From: an uncultured Clostridia bacterium
Lineage (GTDB): Bacteria > Bacillota > Clostridia > Christensenellales > UBA1242
DNA length: 10,306 nucleotides
NCBI GenBank assembly: GCA_937893125.1
Contig: CALBHW010000030.1
Coordinates: 1-10,306 of the forward strand
Direction: 5' to 3'
Shown: positions 6,610 through 10,306 of the stretch, piece by piece
Layout of the letters: every line of letters begins with the position of its first letter
Position numbering within the stretch: the stretch's first letter is position 1
The notes under the pieces: model-generated
The model's input: only the letters and a program-made list of their open reading frames with translations
Databases searched by the model: none
Told to the model about the DNA's origin: nothing
Made by a program: the position numbers and the translations under genes

Positions 6610-6709
6610 GTTTAAAAACAAAGGATTATGAAAAGTAATTTAAAAAAAGTCAATAATTTTTAAAGTTTATGGCAAAAACAAAAGTAAAGTCGAAAGAAAA
6701 GGGAAAACT

Positions 6710-7957
6710 ATGAAAATAACCATTTTAGGAACGGGATGTATTTGGACAAAGCGCGCGTGTGCGAGTTATCTTATTAACGACGACATTTTAATGGATGTAG
6801 GAAGCGGGACTTTGAAACAACTTTTTAAGTCGTCAAACAAACTTCTTCATCACGAAAAAATTGGCAAAATCAAACTCATTTTGATTTCTCACTATCATAT
6901 CGACCATTATTTTGACATTGTTCATTTTATGTGGAAGATTGCTTCGGATAAAAACCCAGGGTTTAATGCAACGATTATTTGCCCACCTGGTGGGGAAGAT
7001 AGGATTAAAACTCTTTGCCGTCTGGGAATGAGTGAAAGTTCCGTAAATAAACTTAATTTCGACAAGTACGTCAAATTTATTGATGCGTCTAAAATGGGGA
7101 CTTTTGAGTATGGCAATTTTGAAATTACTTCTAGAAAAATGGATCACGGCGACATTGAATGTTATGGCTACGTTTTGAAAGAAAAAAATGGCAAAACTAT
7201 TGGCTTTACGGGCGACAGCACAATGTGCGATAGTTTTATGGATGTTATAAATTCTTCCGACATTGCTTTTGTAGATATGGCTGGAACGGACATTTCAAAT
7301 AAGCATTACAACATTATTGACGGCATTGAACTTATGAAAAAATATCGTGGCAAATGCTGTATTGTGCCTGCACACTTGACAAGTCAAGCAGTTGACTATG
7401 CAGAAGGCAGAATAAATCTTCCAAAAGACCTAATGGTACTTGACACGAACGAAGATTTGCCGTATGATTATGTCTTGCACGAAGAAAATTCTTCAAAAGC
7501 ACCAAAGAATTTCAAATTTGCGAAAAAAGAGTTTGAAGTCATCGAAGGAAATATGGTTGATTTGGCGCTTTCTCTTACGAGAAGTAGTGGGATAAACTAT
7601 AAAATGCCGACCTATTGTTTCGATGTTAGGCTAAAAGACACAAGCCAAGTTGTGGGGAGTGCTGTTTATAGTGTTCTCCCAGACAATATTGAGGGGCACG
7701 CGAGCAATTTGACGATAAATTTGAATGACGACTACAATATGAAATCGGTCAATTATGAAGTTTGTATGCTCGTTAAGCGTGTTGCGCAAAAGCACAGAGC
7801 GAGTTGTCTTTATCTTATGAGTGACCCTAACGATTTTGACAAACGAACGGTTTATGAGAGCCTTGGCGCTTATTTGAAAGAAATCAAGACTTTTGTGGAA
7901 GAAGAAAATGGAGAAAGAAAAACCCAAGAAAAATGTGTGTGGGTTTGGGAGTTTTAA
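6710..7957 (+). CDS. Metallo-beta-lactamase-fold hydrolase (RNase Z-like) fused to a degenerate GNAT-like domain
   Basis: Residues 1 to about 250 are a metallo-beta-lactamase fold of the RNase Z/ElaC-like branch. HYHIDH (61-66) is the HxHxDH metal motif; His146 (MDHGDIECYGY), Asp169 (TGDST) and His222 (PAHLT) complete the ligand set, and His199 sits where RNase Z has its GHST motif. The domain therefore looks catalytically competent, but the N-terminal motif GTGCIWTKRACASYL and the length are not those of housekeeping tRNase Z, and no exosite arm is seen. Residues about 270-395 look like a GNAT acetyltransferase: NYEVCMLVKRVAQKHRASCLYLMSDPND...TVYESLGA follows the conserved beta4/alpha3 through beta6 pattern. 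The acetyl-CoA loop (RxxGxG/A) is absent, replaced by DDYNMKSVNYEV, so it may be inactive or only bind a ligand. The start follows AAGGGA (6699-6704). typA begins 5 bp after the stop. The substrate is unknown. Confidence 0.8.
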   Translation: MKITILGTGCIWTKRACASYLINDDILMDVGSGTLKQLFKSSNKLLHHEKIGKIKLILISHYHIDHYFDIVHFMWKIASDKNPGFNATIICPPGGEDRIKTLCRLGMSESSVNKLNFDKYVKFIDASKMGTFEYGNFEITSRKMDHGDIECYGYVLKEKNGKTIGFTGDSTMCDSFMDVINSSDIAFVDMAGTDISNKHYNIIDGIELMKKYRGKCCIVPAHLTSQAVDYAEGRINLPKDLMVLDTNEDLPYDYVLHEENSSKAPKNFKFAKKEFEVIEGNMVDLALSLTRSSGINYKMPTYCFDVRLKDTSQVVGSAVYSVLPDNIEGHASNLTINLNDDYNMKSVNYEVCMLVKRVAQKHRASCLYLMSDPNDFDKRTVYESLGAYLKEIKTFVEEENGERKTQEKCVWVWEF

Positions 7958-7962
7958 GGAAA

Positions 7963-9789
7963 ATGGAAAATAATAAAGTAAGAAATATTGCAATCATTGC
8001 CCACGTTGACCACGGCAAGACTAGCCTTGTTAACGAACTTTTAAAACAAGGCGGGGCATTTAGACAAAATCAAGAAGTTGTAGATAGAGTTATGGACTCA
8101 AACGCTCTTGAAAGGGAGCGCGGAATTACGATTTTGTCAAAGAACGCGTCCTTTATGTATAAAGATATTAAGGTTAATGTTGTCGACACCCCAGGACACG
8201 CTGATTTTGGTGGAGAAGTCGAAAGGGTCCTTAAAATGGTCGACGGCGCGCTACTTGTTGTTGATGCGTACGAAGGTCCAATGCCACAAACGCGTTTTGT
8301 TTTGGAAAAAGCGCTTGCGCTTAACCTAAAAATAATTATTGTAATTAACAAAATCGACAGAAAAGATAGTAGAGTTGATGAAGTCGTTGACGAAGTTTTG
8401 GAACTTTTAATGGATCTTAACGCGACAGAAGAGCAACTTGACAGCCCTGTAGTTTACGCGTCGGCACGATTTGGGACTGCGACTCTTGATATGTCAAAAG
8501 AAGGAAAGGATATGACTCCGCTTTTTGACACAATCATTAGCCATATTCCTTGCCCAAAGGGTGATGAAAATAAACCATTTAATATGCTTGTTAGTTCGAC
8601 TGAGCAAAATGACTTCTTGGGAAAACTTGCGGTCGGTAAAATTGAACAAGGCACTCTTCACATAAATGACAACCTTATTGTTACAAATTATCACGACGAA
8701 AACAAGAATGTTGCATTTAAAGTTCAAAGTATGTTTGAGTTTGTCGGTCTTAAAAGACAACCTATTGAGGTCGCAAAAGTAGGCGACATAGTGTGTATCG
8801 CTGGTGCGGAAAATATAACCGTTGGCGACACATTGAGCGACAAGGACAATGTAAACACTCTTCCTTTTGTCAAAATTAGCGAGCCTAGCGTCGAGATGAG
8901 CTTTATGGTAAATAATTCGCCTTTTGCGGGTAAGGAAGGAAAGTTCTGCACAAGTAGACAATTAAGAGACCGTCTCTTTAAAGAAGCGGTTAAGGACTTG
9001 AGTTTGAAAGTTTTTGACACGGAAAATGCGGACACATTTAGAGTTTTGGGTCGTGGCGAAATGCATCTTTCAATCCTTATGGAAAATTTAAGGCGTGACG
9101 GATACGAATTTCAAGTTAGCCAACCAAAAGTTTTGTATAAAGAAATTGATGGAAAGTTGTATGAACCAATCGAAAGAGTCGTCGTCGACCTTCCAGATGA
9201 TAAAACGGGCAATGTTATTAGCGTTCTTGGCGCACGAAAAGGTGAACTTGTCTCAATGCACAGTTCAAATGGCAGAACAAGACTTGAATACCTTATTCCA
9301 GCGCGTGGACTTTTTGGATATAAGAGCCAATTTTTGACCGATACAAATGGCGAAGGCATTATGAGTAGCGTTTTCAACGACTACGAAGAATATAAAGGAA
9401 ATTTGACAAGAAGAAATTTCGGAACGCTTGTTGCATTTGAAACAGGAGATGCAGTTCAATACGGTTTGTTTTATTCACAACAACACGGCAGATTGTTTGT
9501 AACTCCAGGCGAAAAAGTTTATGGCGGAATGATTGTAGGACTTAATCCAAGACAAGAAGATATTGTAGTTAATGTATGTAAAACAAAACATTTGACAAAT
9601 ACAAGGTCAAGCGCAAGCGATGACGCGTTGAGACTTGAGCCAATTCAAAAACCAAGTCTTGAACAATATATTGATATGTTAGGAGAAGACGAACTTCTTG
9701 AAATCACTCCAAAAAGCATAAGAATGAGAAAGAAAACTCTTGACCACACAATCCGTGGAAGAGAAAATTTCCGTAAGAAAAACAGTTAA
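7963..9789 (+). CDS. typA: Ribosome-binding translational GTPase TypA/BipA
   Basis: TypA is a translational GTPase of the EF-G/LepA group that binds the 70S ribosome and supports ribosome assembly and stress or cold growth. At 608 residues it has full family length. G1 is AHVDHGKT (13-20), G2 RGIT (53-56), G3 DTPGH (75-79), G4 NKID (129-132) and G5 ASA (166-168). The beta-barrel domain II follows (about 205-300), then EF-G-like domains III and V (about 310-475), and the TypA-specific C-terminal domain with KHLTNTRSSASDDALRL and EITPKSIRMRK near the end. The usual A/G-rich SDEALRL stretch is SDDALRL here. Start: ATG 7963 gives the family N-terminus MENNKVRNIAIIAHVDH. It is preceded by GGGAG at 11 bases and AAGGA at only 2 bases. 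An in-frame ATG at 7933 would add 10 residues overlapping the upstream gene and is less likely. A strong terminator follows. Confidence 0.97.
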   Translation: MENNKVRNIAIIAHVDHGKTSLVNELLKQGGAFRQNQEVVDRVMDSNALERERGITILSKNASFMYKDIKVNVVDTPGHADFGGEVERVLKMVDGALLVVDAYEGPMPQTRFVLEKALALNLKIIIVINKIDRKDSRVDEVVDEVLELLMDLNATEEQLDSPVVYASARFGTATLDMSKEGKDMTPLFDTIISHIPCPKGDENKPFNMLVSSTEQNDFLGKLAVGKIEQGTLHINDNLIVTNYHDENKNVAFKVQSMFEFVGLKRQPIEVAKVGDIVCIAGAENITVGDTLSDKDNVNTLPFVKISEPSVEMSFMVNNSPFAGKEGKFCTSRQLRDRLFKEAVKDLSLKVFDTENADTFRVLGRGEMHLSILMENLRRDGYEFQVSQPKVLYKEIDGKLYEPIERVVVDLPDDKTGNVISVLGARKGELVSMHSSNGRTRLEYLIPARGLFGYKSQFLTDTNGEGIMSSVFNDYEEYKGNLTRRNFGTLVAFETGDAVQYGLFYSQQHGRLFVTPGEKVYGGMIVGLNPRQEDIVVNVCKTKHLTNTRSSASDDALRLEPIQKPSLEQYIDMLGEDELLEITPKSIRMRKKTLDHTIRGRENFRKKNS

Positions 9790-9796
9790 AAATACG

Positions 9797-9833
9797 AAAA
9801 AGGGGTAAAAATTAAGCGTTTTTACCCTTTTTT
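9797..9833 (+). terminator. Rho-independent terminator after typA
   Basis: GGGTAAAAA (9803-9811) pairs with TTTTTACCC (9819-9827); the stem extends through a G-U pair into AAAAA/TTTTT, with loop TTAAGCG and a T-run to 9833. It begins 7 bases after the typA stop. Confidence 0.9.
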
Positions 9834-10101
9834 GTATAAAATCAAAATTTTTAATTATTTTTTTATCTTTAATTTAAAAAATCTTTTTATTGTTGGCAAT
9901 AATTTTTATTTTTAAAGCAACCAACGATATTAAAAAAATAAATTTTGTGATGTCTCCTTGCTCTTATTGTTTACAAATCAATTTTAATTCAAATCCTTAG
10001 CAAGTTGTAGCGTCGCGAGTTTAAATAACACTTATTTTACCTGCGAGTAAAACTTCATACAAAACTTCCAAAATATAAATAAAAAAACGATAAAAATGAT
10101 A
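9834..10101. other. AT-rich intergenic stretch without a recognisable gene
   Basis: No coding sequence with a credible start and composition is seen on either strand. A small hairpin TTTTAC-CTGCGA-GTAAAA (10035-10052) and two GCGAGT words about 30 bp apart are the only structures noticed. Much of 9834-9950 is long A and T runs. Confidence 0.5.
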
Positions 10102-10132
10102 TTGAGCAAATTTCTAAAAATTATCTTATAAT
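10102..10132 (+). promoter_or_regulatory. Possible promoter reading toward the right edge
   Basis: A perfect -10 TATAAT (10127-10132) lies 19 bp after TTGAGC (10102-10107). The spacer is longer than ideal. A transcript starting near 10139 would run into the hairpin cluster at 10174. An AGGAAG (10167-10172) precedes a TTG that opens only an 8-codon frame. Confidence 0.35.
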
Positions 10133-10173
10133 TGCAATTGATAAAGAAAGAAATATTATAAATTATAGGAAGT

Positions 10174-10280
10174 AAATTTTGAAACGAGTTCAAAATTTGT
10201 GCTAACGCACTTGCAAAGCTATACTTTGCACTTCCAATTTGAATAACCATCAGTCTCGCTGGAGAGTAAACTCTCCGACT
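10174..10280. repeat. Cluster of four consecutive hairpins (probable structured intergenic repeat or RNA)
   Basis: Four inverted repeats follow each other. AAATTTTGAA-ACGAG-TTCAAAATTT (10174-10198) is a perfect 10-bp stem. GTGC-TAAC-GCAC (10199-10210) abuts it directly. TGCAAAG-CTATA-CTTTGCA (10212-10230) follows. After a 21-base linker comes GGAGAG-TAAA-CTCTCC (10261-10276), extended by AGTC (10252-10255) with GACT (10277-10280) around a TCGCT bulge. No U-run follows any of them. The minus strand carries an open frame through the whole cluster to the window edge, but it looks like a by-product of the repeats. Confidence 0.55.
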
Positions 10281-10306
10281 CAACTTCCGATAATATAAAC
10301 TATGTG

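Noticed and set aside
6628..6663. 11-codon frame after AAAGGA in the MBL-GNAT leader
   Set aside because: The spacing to the ATG is only 2 bases and the peptide is unremarkable; likely chance in A-rich DNA.
7933..7962. Upstream in-frame start for typA at 7933
   Set aside because: It would add 10 residues (MCVGLGVLRK) not seen in the family and overlap the previous gene; ATG 7963 gives the standard N-terminus.
8494..8961. Long minus-strand open frame of 155 codons inside typA
   Set aside because: typA is a clear, intact coding sequence on the plus strand; the antisense frame has no ribosome binding site or family resemblance.
10032..10283. Minus-strand frame of about 83 codons through the hairpin cluster
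   Set aside because: It begins with TTG, remains open past the window edge, passes through all the inverted repeats and turns into low-complexity Phe/Ile/Asn-rich sequence. It looks like a by-product of the repeats.

Overview
The window is AT-rich DNA from a low-GC bacterium that uses the standard bacterial code: TGA ends the sugar transferase gene and TGG encodes Trp elsewhere. Sigma-A-type promoters with 17-bp spacers, AAGGAG-like ribosome binding sites, a Lys-rich lipoprotein signal peptide and a BspA-like leucine-rich-repeat surface protein together suggest an uncultured Clostridia-type Firmicute. That placement is inference. No tRNA, rRNA, CRISPR array or transposase gene is visible.

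Left part: a BspA-like leucine-rich-repeat protein enters from the left edge and ends at 1169. It is followed by a probably bidirectional terminator and a long hairpin element. A minus-strand YqeY-family gene (1452-1874) is divergent from a plus-strand block. The 367-bp gap between them holds a promoter for each direction and a long leader for the plus block. That block looks like an operon: a lipoprotein of unknown function (2242-3600), a sugar-phosphate nucleotidyltransferase (3631-4533) and a small-multidrug-export-family membrane protein (4535-5347).

Centre: a PglC/WbaP-type sugar-phosphate transferase (5540-6307) stands alone, with its own extended -10 promoter and a clear terminator. 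After it comes a 402-bp gap with an inverted repeat, a good promoter and a short leader that ends in a terminator-like hairpin.

Right part: a metallo-beta-lactamase-fold protein joined to a degenerate GNAT-like domain (6710-7957) lies 5 bp upstream of typA/bipA (7963-9789), so the two are almost certainly co-transcribed. A strong terminator follows typA. The last 473 bp hold no convincing gene but do hold a striking run of consecutive hairpins at 10174-10280.

Two genes point to envelope glycan synthesis: nucleotide-sugar formation, and loading of a sugar phosphate onto a lipid carrier. TypA and YqeY point to translation-related functions. The best candidates for something unusual are the MBL-GNAT fusion coupled to typA, the attenuator-like leader before it, the structured leader before the lipoprotein operon, and the tandem hairpins at the right edge. 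No complete new system can be demonstrated from this sequence alone.
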